DNA from: Betaproteobacteria bacterium
GTDB taxonomy: Bacteria; Pseudomonadota; Gammaproteobacteria; Burkholderiales; Rhodocyclaceae
Direction: 5' to 3'
NCBI GenBank assembly: GCA_016703785.1
Contig: JADJBM010000011.1
Span: 120,494-184,493, forward strand
DNA: 64,000 bases
In this document: one piece after another, positions 41,686 to 49,661 of the stretch
Position numbering within the stretch: position 1 is the first letter of the stretch
Layout of the letters: each line of letters begins with the position of its first letter
Notes under the pieces: generated by a model
What the model saw: only the letters and a program-made list of their open reading frames with translations
What the model was told of the DNA's origin: nothing
The model's database searches: none
Program-made: the position numbers and the translations under genes

Positions 41686-42425
41686 TGCACCGGTCCCTTG
41701 CCGCCGTCTTCCAGCCGGTCGCCCGGCACGGCGCGGGCGGCGAACCAGCGCACGCCGAAGCAGTCGCGGATGCCACGCCAGAGCCGGTTATGCACCCCGT
41801 ACTTCGACACGCCGCGCAGGCGCGGCCGATGGTTAACCGGATACTCGGCAACGCGGTAGCCCTTCTGCCGCAACAAGGTGGGCATGAAGCGGTGCAGGCC
41901 GTTGAAGACCGGCAGGTCGGCCACGCAGGGGCGGCGCACGACGCGCACGCCGCAGCCGCTGTCGCTGACGCGGTCGCCGGTGATCGCGTCGCGGAAGCGG
42001 TTGGCGACGCGCGAGGAGAAGCGGCGGATGAAGTTGTCCTGCCGCTTGGCGCGCACGCCCGTGACGCAGTCGACGCCGAGTTTGCGCGCTTCGTCGAGCA
42101 TGTGCGGCAGGTCGGCCGGATCGTTCTGGCCGTCTCCGTCCAGCGTGCCGATCCATTCGCCTCGCGCGGCGCCGAAGCCGCTGGCCACCGCCGCGCTCTG
42201 GCCGAAATTGCGCCGGTGCCGCAGGCTGCGCACGACGCCGGTCTCCAAAGTCAGTCGCTGCAGCACGGCGGGACTGTCGTCGGTGCTGGCATCGTCGACG
42301 AAAATCACCTCGTAGCCTTCAGTCCGGCCCTGGAAGGCGGCCTGGATCTCCCGCAGCATAGGCTCGATGTTCTCCGCCTCGTTGTAGACGGGGATGACAA
42401 TGGAAAAAAACGGGGAATTCTGCAT
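41682..42425 (-). CDS. GT2 glycosyltransferase, dolichol/undecaprenyl-phosphate sugar synthase-like (ArnC-like)
   Basis: 247 residues. VIPVYNEAENIEPMLREI starts the GT-A fold, VDDASTDDS is the nucleotide site and LDGDGQNDPADLP the DxD region, as in DPM1/ArnC. RRNFGQSAAVASGF also fits. The C-terminal helix pair of ArnC is absent, so it resembles soluble DPM1. It likely charges undecaprenyl phosphate with a sugar for the GT39 enzymes downstream in the same operon. Confidence 0.86.
   Translation of the reverse strand: MQNSPFFSIVIPVYNEAENIEPMLREIQAAFQGRTEGYEVIFVDDASTDDSPAVLQRLTLETGVVRSLRHRRNFGQSAAVASGFGAARGEWIGTLDGDGQNDPADLPHMLDEARKLGVDCVTGVRAKRQDNFIRRFSSRVANRFRDAITGDRVSDSGCGVRVVRRPCVADLPVFNGLHRFMPTLLRQKGYRVAEYPVNHRPRLRGVSKYGVHNRLWRGIRDCFGVRWFAARAVPGDRLEDGGKGPVQ
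42247..42270 (+). repeat. Dispersed bipartite motif, copy 12
   Basis: AAAGTCAG, spacer TCGCTGCAGC, ACGGCG. Exact, antisense in the GT2 gene where it encodes AVLQRLTLE. Confidence 0.85.
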
Positions 42426-42479
42426 GGCCTGCGGGGCAAAAAGGCGAATGATACCGTAAGCGCCCGTCCCAAGCCTTCC

Positions 42480-43403
42480 CTAGGCCGCCGCGCGGTCCAG
42501 CAGGCTGCCGAAACGACGATAGTCTTCGGGCTGCGGCGTGCTGAGATGGCTCTTGAGCCAGGCGCCCATGATGGCCGGGAGCAGCCAGGGCTGCTTGCCG
42601 CGCATGCGTCGCCAGAACCGCTTGAGGTTTCGGCGGAAATGCCTGCGGACGTCTGGCTCGGCAATCAGGCCGGGGTGCTCGGCGAGGAATTTGCCGAAGG
42701 TATTGAACTGCGCGCCGAGCATGCGAACACGCCGTCGCAAAGTATTGCCGGGATGCTTGCGGTAGCTGGCCAGCACCTCCGGCACGCGCGCGATGGCATG
42801 GCGGGCCGCCAGCCGCAGCCAGCAATCAATGTCCTCCAGCGCCAGGTTGCGGTCGAAGCCTCCGACGGCAAGAAACGCTTCCCCCCGCAACGCCACGGTG
42901 GGATTGACGATGAAGTTGTCACCGAGGAAAAGCACGCGCCAGGCCTCGCGGTCCGGCCCCGGCGCGGGGCGCTGCGGGCGCCGGTTGCGCATGATCGTCT
43001 GGCCGTGCTGGTCGATGAAATCCGCATCGGCATGCACCAGCGCCAGGTCGGCGCAATTCCAGTCCGCGATGGCCTGCTGGATGCGCTCGACCTTGTTCGG
43101 ATGGAGCACGTCGTCCGAGCCGAGCAGATGCACCCATTCCCCCCGGCAGGCGGCGATGGCGGCATTCGAGGCGGCGCTCACGCCCTGGTTCTCCTGTCGC
43201 TCCAGGACGATGCGGCGGAAGCGCTCGCGGCGCGGTTCGAGGAAACGGCGGGCGACTTCCAGCGTATCGTCCTTCGAGCCGTCGTCGATCAGCACCAGTT
43301 CCAGTTCAGGGTAGGTCTGCCCGCACACCGAGCTTAGGCAAGCCTCGATGTAGGCCGCGTGGTTGTAGGCCGGTATGGCGACGCTGACTAATGGCAGGGT
43401 CAT
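42480..43403 (-). CDS. GT2 family glycosyltransferase
   Basis: 307 residues. SVAIPAYNHAAYIEACLSSV, LIDDGSKDDTLEVA and LLGSDDVLHPNKVE are the three hallmarks of GT2 inverting transferases; FDRNLALEDIDCWLRLA is the usual ED acceptor-site region. A basic C-terminal part (RRNLKRFWRRMRG) may hold it at the membrane. The start MTLPLVSVAI overlaps the preceding methyltransferase stop. Surface-glycan synthesis is inferred from context. Confidence 0.88.
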   Translation of the reverse strand: MTLPLVSVAIPAYNHAAYIEACLSSVCGQTYPELELVLIDDGSKDDTLEVARRFLEPRRERFRRIVLERQENQGVSAASNAAIAACRGEWVHLLGSDDVLHPNKVERIQQAIADWNCADLALVHADADFIDQHGQTIMRNRRPQRPAPGPDREAWRVLFLGDNFIVNPTVALRGEAFLAVGGFDRNLALEDIDCWLRLAARHAIARVPEVLASYRKHPGNTLRRRVRMLGAQFNTFGKFLAEHPGLIAEPDVRRHFRRNLKRFWRRMRGKQPWLLPAIMGAWLKSHLSTPQPEDYRRFGSLLDRAAA

Positions 43404-44038
43404 AGTTTCTCTGCCAGCAGCATCGTCTGCACCGCGACGAAAGGCTCGAGCAGGCGCGTCGGCATGTACCAGCGGCGGTAGCGCCCCTTCATGTGGCTGC
43501 CCAGAGTACCCACTGTCCAGCCGCACGCGCGCACGGTCTCCACCAGGCTGCCGCGCGTGAAGAAATGCAGGTGGGTGCGGTCCATGATGCCGTCGTCCTC
43601 GTAGCGGAATTCACCGCGGAACAGCAGCGGCAGCGACACCTTGTAGTGGCGCACGTTGGGCACCGAGAGCAGCAGCCTGCAGCCGGGCGCGCTGCGCGCA
43701 TGCAGCAGGCGCAGGGCGGACCAGGGATCGGCGAGGTGTTCGAGCACGTCGGCGAGGATCAGCAGGTCGTAGTGTTGCCAGGGAATTTCCGCCGCGGCGG
43801 ATTCGAGGGAGCCCATCCACACCCGGCGCAAACGGCTTTCCGCGTGGCGCGCCGCCTCGAAGTTCAGCTCGACGCCGTCGCAGGCACCGACGATGCCCTC
43901 ACGCAGCAGGCCGGCGCCGAGCATGCCGGCGGCGCAGCCGATGTCGAGCGTCGTTCCGAAGGGGCCGTGCGGCCGCAGGAAGGCCAGCAGTTCAGGCCGC
44001 TCGGCGGCAAAGTAGTCGGCGATCTCGCTGGAGTTCAT
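43400..44038 (-). CDS. Class I SAM-dependent methyltransferase (Methyltransf_11/23-like)
   Basis: 212 residues. TLDIGCAAGMLGAGLL is motif I, LLILADVLEHLADPWSAL the motif IV region, and LLLSVPNVRHYKVSLPLL motif VI. The RFEY-DRTHLHFFTR block is typical of methyltransferases in polysaccharide clusters. Acceptor unknown. It sits between the carbamoyltransferase and the GT2 gene with a four-base overlap to the latter. Confidence 0.87.
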   Translation of the reverse strand: MNSSEIADYFAAERPELLAFLRPHGPFGTTLDIGCAAGMLGAGLLREGIVGACDGVELNFEAARHAESRLRRVWMGSLESAAAEIPWQHYDLLILADVLEHLADPWSALRLLHARSAPGCRLLLSVPNVRHYKVSLPLLFRGEFRYEDDGIMDRTHLHFFTRGSLVETVRACGWTVGTLGSHMKGRYRRWYMPTRLLEPFVAVQTMLLAEKL

Positions 44039-44051
44039 GGCCGGCGGCTGG

Positions 44052-45803
44052 TCACTTCACGACCAGCACGTCCTCCATCACCAGGTACTGCAGGTCCGAG
44101 CCGAAGAACATGTTCAGCGCGTCGGTCGGCGAGCAGATCATCGGCTCGCCGCGGCGGTTGAGCGAGGTGTTGAGCACGACGCCGTTGCCGGTGAGCTTCT
44201 CCATCTCCAGCATCAGGTCGTAGTAGCGCGGGTTGAACTCGCGCCGCAGCACCTGCGCGCGCGAGGTGCCGTCCTCGTGCACCACCTCCGGCACGCGCGC
44301 CTTCCACTCCGGCGCCACCGCGAAGGTGAAGGTCATGAACGGCGCCGGATGGTGCGAGCCGAGCATCTGCGGGCCGACGCTGTCCAGCATGGAGGGGCAG
44401 AACGGCCGCCAGCGCTCGCGGAACTTGATCTGCTCGTTGATGCGGTCGGCCACGCCGGGGGCACTCGGGCAGCCGAGGATGGAGCGGCCGCCGAGCGCGC
44501 GCGGGCCGAACTCCATGCGCCCCTGGAACCAGGCCACCGGATGGCCGTCGGCGAGCAGCCGCGCGATGCGCTGCGGCACCGCGTCGATCTTCTGCCAGGC
44601 CGGCCTTGACGCATGCTGCTCGCAGGCGGCAATGACGTCTTCGTTGCTGTAGGCCGGGCCAAGGAAGACATGCTCCATCTTCTCCACCGGCACGCCGCGC
44701 GCCACCGAGACGTAGGAGGCCGCACCGATGGCCGTGCCGGAATCGCCCGAGGCCGGCTGCACGAAGAGCTCCTTCAATTCGGGCCGGGCGATGATCTTCT
44801 GGTTGAGCTTGACGTTCAAAGCCCCGCCGCCGGCAAAGGCCAAGCGTCCGGTCTCGCGCAGGATGTCGCCGAGATAATGGTCGATCATCTGCAGGGCGAT
44901 GTCCTCGAACAGCTTCTGCATGCTCGCCGCGTAGTGGATGTAGGGGTCGTCGGCGATGTCGCCGGCGCGCTTCGGCCCCAGCCAGTCGATCAGCTTGGGC
45001 GAGAAGTAGTAACCCCTGCTTTTGCCATTTTCGGCCTCCTTGTAGCGGCGCAGGCCGATCACGTTGGCGTAGTCGGTGTTGACGACCAGTTCGCCGTTCT
45101 CGAATTTCGCCAGACGCGAGAAATCGTATTTGTTCGGATCGCCGTAGGGCGCCATGCCCATGACCTTGTACTCGCCGTCGAGCATCTCGAAGCCGAGGTA
45201 CTCGGTGATCGCGCCATAGAGGCCGCCGAGCGAATCGGGATCGTAGAATTCCTTGATCTTGTGGATGCGGCCGTTCTCGCCGTAACCGAAGAAGGTCGTC
45301 GCGTACTCGCCCTTGCCGTCGATGCCGAGGATGGCCGTCTTTTCGCTGAAGCCGGAGCAGTGGTAGGCGCTGGAGGCGTGCGTCAGGTGGTGCTCGACCG
45401 GGACGAGATCCACCTTGTCCGGATCGAAACCGAGCTGCTTGAGGCACTCGAGGATCTTGCCGCGGTAGCGGCGGAAGCGGCGGTTGCCATTGAAGAGCGC
45501 ATCGAGCGCCCGGTCCGGCGCGTACCAGTAGCGCTTCGCGTAGTGCCAGCGCGCCGGCTCGGCGAGGCTGATCGGCGCGAAGGGAATCGCCACCGCATCG
45601 ACGTCGGCCGGCTGGATGCCGGCGAAATCGAGGCAGAACTTCGCTGACTCGAAGGGCATGCGGCCCTTGGCGTGCTTGTCGCGGATGAAGCGCTCTTCCT
45701 CCGCGGCAGCCACCAGTTTGCCGCCGATGTAGAGCGCGGCGGACGGGTCGTGCGAGAGTGAGCCGGACAGGCCGAGGATGGTCAGCGGCTTCATGCCTTT
45801 CAT
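44052..45803 (-). CDS. Carbamoyltransferase, NodU/CmcH family
   Basis: About 583 residues. The N-terminal Kae1-like domain has ILGLSGSLSHDPSAALYIGG and EHHLTHASSAYHCSGF; the His-rich metal site and AFAGGGALNVKLNQKI are conserved. The C-terminal domain has GRMEFGPRALGGRSILGC. These enzymes transfer carbamoyl from carbamoyl phosphate through carbamoyl-AMP to a sugar or antibiotic. In Pseudomonas LPS core clusters a member carbamoylates a heptose, which fits here by inference. The start is at MKGMKPLTI; two ATGs nine bases apart are both possible. Confidence 0.9.
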   Translation of the reverse strand: MKGMKPLTILGLSGSLSHDPSAALYIGGKLVAAAEEERFIRDKHAKGRMPFESAKFCLDFAGIQPADVDAVAIPFAPISLAEPARWHYAKRYWYAPDRALDALFNGNRRFRRYRGKILECLKQLGFDPDKVDLVPVEHHLTHASSAYHCSGFSEKTAILGIDGKGEYATTFFGYGENGRIHKIKEFYDPDSLGGLYGAITEYLGFEMLDGEYKVMGMAPYGDPNKYDFSRLAKFENGELVVNTDYANVIGLRRYKEAENGKSRGYYFSPKLIDWLGPKRAGDIADDPYIHYAASMQKLFEDIALQMIDHYLGDILRETGRLAFAGGGALNVKLNQKIIARPELKELFVQPASGDSGTAIGAASYVSVARGVPVEKMEHVFLGPAYSNEDVIAACEQHASRPAWQKIDAVPQRIARLLADGHPVAWFQGRMEFGPRALGGRSILGCPSAPGVADRINEQIKFRERWRPFCPSMLDSVGPQMLGSHHPAPFMTFTFAVAPEWKARVPEVVHEDGTSRAQVLRREFNPRYYDLMLEMEKLTGNGVVLNTSLNRRGEPMICSPTDALNMFFGSDLQYLVMEDVLVVK

Positions 45804-45810
45804 GTCTCTT

Positions 45811-46662
45811 TCATGCCTTTTTACTGCCCGACTCATCCCAGGCGGCGAGGAAGGCCTGCCAGTGCGGCTGCTTGAGCTTTTCCAGTTCGTCGCGCACCAC
45901 CGCGAGTTCAGCGGCGTGGGCTTTCGCCGTCAGCACGCCGCGCATCTGCTGGAAGCGCAGATAGACGAGATAGGTGTTGACCACGTCGGTCTCGCAGTAG
46001 TCGCGGATCTCGTCGATGCGGCCCTCCTGCCAGGCGCCCCACACGGCCGAGCCATCCATGCCGAGCTTGCCGGGCAGCCCCATCAGCTTGGCCAGGTCGT
46101 CGAGCGGCGCACTGGCGCGCGGCTGGTACATCGCCAGCAAGTCCATCAGGTCGAGGTGGCGGGAATGGTAGCGGCTGATGTAGTTGTTCCACTTGAAGTC
46201 CCGACTGTCCTTGTAATCCCCCTCGCCCATGTCCCAGTAGCGCGGCGCGGCGACGCCGTGGATGAGGCCGCGGTAATGCAGCACCGGCAAGTCGAAGCCG
46301 CCGCCGTTCCAGGAAACGATCTGCGGCGTGAACTTCTCGATGCCGTCGTAGAAACGCTGGATGATCTCGCCCTCGCCGATCTTCGGCTCGGCCAGCGACC
46401 AGACCGTGAAGCGGTCGCCTTCGCGCAGGGCGCACCCGGGTACTTCTTCGGACGGGGCGCTCCCCGTCCTCAGGGCGCAGGAAATGACGACGATGCGCTG
46501 CAAATGCAACTGCAGGAAGTCGTTGCCGCTGGCCGCGCGCCGCTTCTGGAAGGCGAACTCGGCCACCTCGGAGTCCGACAAATCCTCGGGCAGATCGTGA
46601 AGCTTGCGGATGCCCGCCACGTCGGGAATCGTCTCGATGTCGAAGGCGAGGACGGGCGTCAT
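45811..46662 (-). CDS. Predicted 3'-5' exonuclease related to PolB proofreading domain
   Basis: 283 residues. DEDD exonuclease motifs: FDIETIPDVAG (Exo I), IVSWNGGGFDLPVLHYRG (Exo II) and DYCETDVVNTYLVYLRF (Exo III). This is the stand-alone family often encoded in betaproteobacterial genomes with no defined role, presumably DNA or RNA trimming. Four-base overlap with the mini-lipoprotein gene upstream. Confidence 0.88.
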   Translation of the reverse strand: MTPVLAFDIETIPDVAGIRKLHDLPEDLSDSEVAEFAFQKRRAASGNDFLQLHLQRIVVISCALRTGSAPSEEVPGCALREGDRFTVWSLAEPKIGEGEIIQRFYDGIEKFTPQIVSWNGGGFDLPVLHYRGLIHGVAAPRYWDMGEGDYKDSRDFKWNNYISRYHSRHLDLMDLLAMYQPRASAPLDDLAKLMGLPGKLGMDGSAVWGAWQEGRIDEIRDYCETDVVNTYLVYLRFQQMRGVLTAKAHAAELAVVRDELEKLKQPHWQAFLAAWDESGSKKA

Positions 46663-46799
46663 TTTGCCGCTCCGGCAGGTGCGGCCGCAGCGTCGCCCCC
46701 GGCGGCCTTGTCGGGCGCAGCCTCGGGGAAATGCACATGCAGGTTGACGCAGCCGGCAAGGAAAAGCACAGCGGTCAGCAGGAGGAGTATTTTCTTCAT
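46659..46799 (-). CDS. Mini-lipoprotein (46 aa), YdbL/YnbE-like partner of AsmA-like protein
   Basis: MKKILLLLTAVLFLAGCVN is a lipoprotein signal with lipobox LAGC; only 27 residues follow. The VNLHVHFPEAAPDKAA stretch resembles the opening of DUF1318 (YdbL) proteins, after which the chain turns to Ala/Gly and stops. It overlaps the AsmA-like gene by four bases. In E. coli the YdbH-YnbE-YdbL set bridges the two membranes, so this peptide may be a cut-down YnbE/YdbL counterpart; that is inferred from position and motif. Confidence 0.7.
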   Translation of the reverse strand: MKKILLLLTAVLFLAGCVNLHVHFPEAAPDKAAGGDAAAAPAGAAK

Positions 46800-48778
46800 T
46801 CGATGACGGCGCCGGGTTTGCCCGCGAGCACTTCGCGGAAGCGTGCCACCAGCGCCTCCCAGTCGATATGCCGATTGTAGCCGATGATGCTCACCGACGG
46901 AATGCCGCTGCCGCGCATGAGCACGACGCCTTCGCCCTCGCGCGCCACGCCGTCGAGCAGGCAGATGCCGTTTCTCAGCGCGCAACTGAGGCCGATGCGG
47001 TCATAGCCGAAGCTGAAGCCGGAACGCTCCGGCACGCGCTCGAGCGCCTTCGGCCCGCCGGTCTCGCCCAAGGCCGTGATGTCCTTCAGCGCGCCGATGC
47101 TGAGGCTGCGCGGATACTCCCCCTCGCTGCTGGCGATGCGCGCATCGAAGCGCAGCGGCTTCCAGTTCTGCATCTCCAGGTCGTGCAGGTCGGCGTCGAA
47201 GCGGCCCTCGATGCTGCCGAAGGCGAAGGTGCGCGTGAGCATGCCCAAGTCGAGGTTGCGCGCCGTCACCTCGGCGAGGAAGCGGCGCTCCTTGCCGAAC
47301 GGATCCAGCAGGCGCAGCTGGTGCACGATGATGCCCCCGTCGAACACCTCGATGCTGAGCGCACCGTCGAGGCGCAGCACGTCGCCCTCGTAGGCGATGC
47401 GCGGCACGCGCGCCGTCAGGCTGCCTGCCATGACCGGCAGCTTGAGGGCCTGTGACAGCTTGGGCATGGAGACGCCCTCGATGCCGCCCTCGAACTCGCC
47501 GTGCCAGCCGGACTGACTTTTAGTTTCGGCGTAACGCCCGCTGTCGCGGGCATTAGCCTGCACTGAAACTTCGCTTTGCTTCGTTTTGGCCAGGCGCAGC
47601 AGGTCGATGACGAAATGCCCGTCCAGCATGGGCGCGGTGAGGCCCTTGACCGTCGCCTCCCTGCCCTCGAGGCGCAGCGGCAGCGCAAAGCCGCCCAGCG
47701 GCAGGTCGCCGAGCCGCCCGGCGGCGACGCTGATCGAAGCCTCCGTCGGCGTCGCCTCCTCCCAGGGAATCTGCGCGTTCACGCCGCCCAGTTCCACATA
47801 GCCGGTGCTGTCGGCCACCTGCGCGCCGTCCAGCCCGGCATAGAAGCGGCGCAGGCCGCCCGCCTTCCATTCGGCGGAAAAGCGGGCATGGCCCGCGGCA
47901 TGCCACTTGGGGAAACCGAGACTGCCGAGCCAGGGTTGCAGCCACTCGTCCATGGCCGACGCCAGGTCGATCTCGTCGGTGATGAAGCCCCAATCCGTCG
48001 CCTCGCCGCGCGCCCGGTCCCAGTTCAGGCTGGCAGTGACGCCCCCCGCCCCTGCCACGTTAAGCTGGGCGAGGCTGACTTCCAGCACCTCGGGTGTGAG
48101 CTTGCCCTCGGCCTCCATGGTGACGCCGGCCGCGCGACGCCAGGGGGCGCGGAACAGTTCGCCCTGCGGCCAGTCGAGCCGCGCGTTCCAGTGCCAGGCG
48201 CCGTCGCGACGCTCGGCACCCGCGGCCAGGGTCAGCAGAATCGCCTTACCGGACACATCCCCTTCCTTGCTGGCAAACGCGAGGTCGCGCAGCGCCAGAC
48301 CGAGCCAGGCTCGGTCGCCCTCGATGGTGACGCCAAAATCGATCTTGCCCTTGGGCTGCCAGCTGCGCAGGCGCTTGACGAGCGGCGAGAAGGCAACGGC
48401 GTCGACATCGTTCATGGAGAAGGAGAGGTATCCCTCCCTCGCCCGCCAGGCGAAGGAAAACGGCAGCGCCGGTCGTTCGCGTCCGCGTGCATCTTCGCGG
48501 CGCACGGTGCCCTCGGGGCAGTCGAGTTGCCGTCCGTCGAAGAGGAAACCTGCGCAATGGATCCTCAGGCTGCGGTACTCCTCGCCGGCGACGCGCAAGC
48601 GGCCGAGCCGGATTTCGGCCGTGCCGCGCTTGACCGTGTCGAAGAGAACGGTGACGCCCTCGGCCTCGAAAGCCGGGTGCTGGATCGATCCGAGGGAGAG
48701 GGTGACCTGCGCCGCCTGGCCCGGCAGGGCCGCCAGGCACAGGATGAGCAGGACGCAAAGCCTAAGCCGGAAAGACAC
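46796..48778 (-). CDS. AsmA/YdbH-like periplasmic protein
   Basis: About 660 residues with an N-terminal signal or anchor (LCVLLILCLAALPGQAAQ). The C-terminal third is the recognisable part: GSIEGRFDADLHDLEMQNWKPL (core EGRFDADLHDLEMQNWKP), IGLSCALRNGICLLDG and GIPSVSIIGYNRHIDW, as in YdbH-type bridge proteins thought to move phospholipid to the outer membrane. A GTG at 48778 overlapping the cysM end is the likely start. An AT-richer patch near residues 425-455 (AKTKQSEVSVQAN, RYAETKSQSGW) looks foreign. Confidence 0.8.
   Translation of the reverse strand: MSFRLRLCVLLILCLAALPGQAAQVTLSLGSIQHPAFEAEGVTVLFDTVKRGTAEIRLGRLRVAGEEYRSLRIHCAGFLFDGRQLDCPEGTVRREDARGRERPALPFSFAWRAREGYLSFSMNDVDAVAFSPLVKRLRSWQPKGKIDFGVTIEGDRAWLGLALRDLAFASKEGDVSGKAILLTLAAGAERRDGAWHWNARLDWPQGELFRAPWRRAAGVTMEAEGKLTPEVLEVSLAQLNVAGAGGVTASLNWDRARGEATDWGFITDEIDLASAMDEWLQPWLGSLGFPKWHAAGHARFSAEWKAGGLRRFYAGLDGAQVADSTGYVELGGVNAQIPWEEATPTEASISVAAGRLGDLPLGGFALPLRLEGREATVKGLTAPMLDGHFVIDLLRLAKTKQSEVSVQANARDSGRYAETKSQSGWHGEFEGGIEGVSMPKLSQALKLPVMAGSLTARVPRIAYEGDVLRLDGALSIEVFDGGIIVHQLRLLDPFGKERRFLAEVTARNLDLGMLTRTFAFGSIEGRFDADLHDLEMQNWKPLRFDARIASSEGEYPRSLSIGALKDITALGETGGPKALERVPERSGFSFGYDRIGLSCALRNGICLLDGVAREGEGVVLMRGSGIPSVSIIGYNRHIDWEALVARFREVLAGKPGAVIE
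47497..47520 (-). repeat. Dispersed bipartite motif, copy 13
   Basis: Minus strand: AAAGTCAG, spacer TCCGGCTGGC, ACGGCG. Exact, sense to the AsmA-like gene, encoding KSQSGWHGE; compare ESQSWWHG at copy 8. Confidence 0.85.
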
Positions 48779-49661
48779 CGGTCGATAGATAGCGGTCACC
48801 ACGATCGCAGATGATGGTGACGATGACGGCATTGCGCACCTGTTCCGCCACGCGCAGCGCGACCGCCATGGCGCCGCCGGAGGAAATGCCGGCGAAGAGT
48901 CCCTCTTCGCGCGCCATGCGCCGCGTCATTTCCTCGGCATCGGCCTGGTTGACGTATTCGAGGCGGTCGACACGGCCCTTGTCGTAGATCTTCGGCAGGT
49001 ACTCCTCGGGCCACTTGCGGATGCCGGGGATCTGCGAACCCTCCTCGGGCTGGCAGCCGACGATCTCGATCTTCGGGTTCTTCTCCTTGAAGAAGCGCGA
49101 GCAGCCCATGATGGTGCCGGTGGTGCCCATGCTGGAGACGAAATGGGTGATCTTCCCCTGCGTGTCGCGCCAGATCTCCGGCCCGGTACCCTCGTAGTGG
49201 GCGAGCGGGTTGTCCGGGTTGGCGAACTGGTCGAGCATGATGCCCTTGCCCTCGGCCACCATCTTGTCGGCGACGTCGCGTGCCATCTCCATGCCGCCCT
49301 TCTGCGGGACGAGCACGATGTCGGCGCCGAAGGCGCGCATGGTCTGGCGCCGCTCGATGGAGAGGTGCTCGGGCATGATCAGCACCATCCTGTAGCCGCG
49401 CATGGTCGCCGCCATCGCCAGGGCAATGCCGGTGTTGCCGCTGGTGGCCTCGATGAGGGTGTCGCCCGGCTTGATGTCGCCGCGCTTCTCGGCGCGCAGG
49501 ATCATCGAGAGCGCCGGCCTGTCCTTGACGGAGCCGGCCGGGTTGTTGCCTTCCAGTTTGGCGAGAATGACATTGCCGCGCTTGTCGTTGCCGGCGCCCG
49601 GCAAGCGCTTCAAGTGCACCAGGGGCGTGTTGCCGACGAAGTCTTCAAGTACCTGCATCAT
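48762..49661 (-). CDS. cysM: Cysteine synthase B
   Basis: A 299-residue PLP enzyme making cysteine from O-acetylserine and sulfide or thiosulfate. The PLP lysine is in NPAGSVKDRPALSMI, the substrate loop is EATSGNTGIALAMAA and the phosphate loop SSMGTTGTIMGCSRF. The CysM branch is indicated by the short length and RKWPEEYLPKIYD. MM start, first ATG overlapping the hldD stop (ATGATG). Confidence 0.92.
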   Translation of the reverse strand: MMQVLEDFVGNTPLVHLKRLPGAGNDKRGNVILAKLEGNNPAGSVKDRPALSMILRAEKRGDIKPGDTLIEATSGNTGIALAMAATMRGYRMVLIMPEHLSIERRQTMRAFGADIVLVPQKGGMEMARDVADKMVAEGKGIMLDQFANPDNPLAHYEGTGPEIWRDTQGKITHFVSSMGTTGTIMGCSRFFKEKNPKIEIVGCQPEEGSQIPGIRKWPEEYLPKIYDKGRVDRLEYVNQADAEEMTRRMAREEGLFAGISSGGAMAVALRVAEQVRNAVIVTIICDRGDRYLSTGVFPA

